Positions 63,899 through 64,000 of a DNA stretch of 64,000 nucleotides are shown piece by piece. A program made the position numbers and the translations under genes. The first letter of the stretch is position 1. Every line of letters starts with the position of its first letter. Below the pieces are notes generated by a model. It saw only the letters and a list, made by a program, of their open reading frames with translations. It was not told the origin of the DNA and did not search any database. Source of the stretch: Anabaena lutea FACHB-196 (GTDB taxonomy: Bacteria > Cyanobacteriota > Cyanobacteriia > Cyanobacteriales > Nostocaceae); assembly GCF_014698305.1 (NCBI RefSeq), contig NZ_JACJST010000018.1, positions 53,360-117,359 on the forward strand, given 5' to 3'.

Positions 63899-64000
63899 TC
63901 AGGGTAAGAGCATCTCAATTAGGCTTGACATAAGGGATGAGAGGAATCTAATGTAGAGTCAATGAAACAGGAACTGAGAACTCGAATCATATAATTGTTA
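63899..64000. other. Unassigned sequence at right edge, possible mobile-element end
   Basis: About 100 bp starting near AGGGTAAGAGCATCTCAATT with no frame continuing from the truncated gene. Its sudden junction suggests an insertion that continues beyond the window; not enough is present to name it. Confidence 0.35.

Overview
The window looks like chromosomal DNA of a filamentous, probably heterocyst-forming cyanobacterium (Nostocales). The support is compositional and family-level: AT-rich DNA with many HIP1 octamers (GCGATCGC), arrays of heptanucleotide short tandem repeats (STRR type), and protein families that are abundant in these organisms (Uma2 and DUF29 proteins, AAA-like/AAA_35 ATPases, Ser/Thr kinases with zinc ribbons, giant kinase-ATPase-GAF proteins). 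No rRNA, tRNA or CRISPR array was seen.

Layout. 1-4.1 kb: two copies of an ATPase + DUF4276 (Toprim-like) pair, the first cut by the window edge, separated by DUF29 and Uma2 genes; this resembles overcoming-lysogenization/abortive-infection type defence. 4.3-6.2 kb: two SDR genes divergent from an HxlR regulator. 6.4-10.4 kb: two related membrane Ser/Thr kinases separated by a 133-bp STRR array. 10.6-12.5 kb: decayed DNA with a frameshifted VapC toxin/antitoxin pair lying between a DUF1993 gene and a fragment of the same gene. 12.5-14.3 kb: a PaaK-like adenylating enzyme and a small secreted protein. 14.6-17.1 kb: a PhoX-type secreted phosphatase with a candidate Pho-box array. 17.4-19.6 kb: a double AAA-like ATPase.

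19.8-30.8 kb is the most unusual stretch. It holds an ECF sigma factor, a TPR protein, two DUF2589 proteins with a helical protein and a zinc-ribbon protein, an unknown gene, an IS701-type transposase remnant and a secreted protein. A conserved element of roughly 90 bp occurs four times here; three copies carry the decayed or intact 3' end of the TPR gene at their left edge. It may be a shared promoter or leader for a sigma-factor regulon (inference).

31-33.5 kb is a toxin-antitoxin island. 33.8-41.8 kb has a vMAP/HTH-AAA protein, a small unknown gene and a 1925-residue kinase-ATPase-GAF-AAA protein. 41.8-48.3 kb, all on the minus strand, resembles a RiPP locus: fused E1-like/YcaO cyclodehydratase, amidohydrolase, a 192-residue protein with a Cys/Thr-rich tail (possible precursor) and a radical SAM/SPASM enzyme. 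48.6-60.7 kb carries two giant secreted phosphatases (double GDPD; beta-propeller phytase fusion), each with its own Pho-box-like array. With phoX they make a scattered phosphate-scavenging regulon, and the GDPD protein shares a nearly identical 609-bp C-terminal module with PhoX 36 kb away. 61-64 kb has a small conserved cyanobacterial protein, an ATPase + PIN-like pair and a 5'-truncated gene at the right edge.
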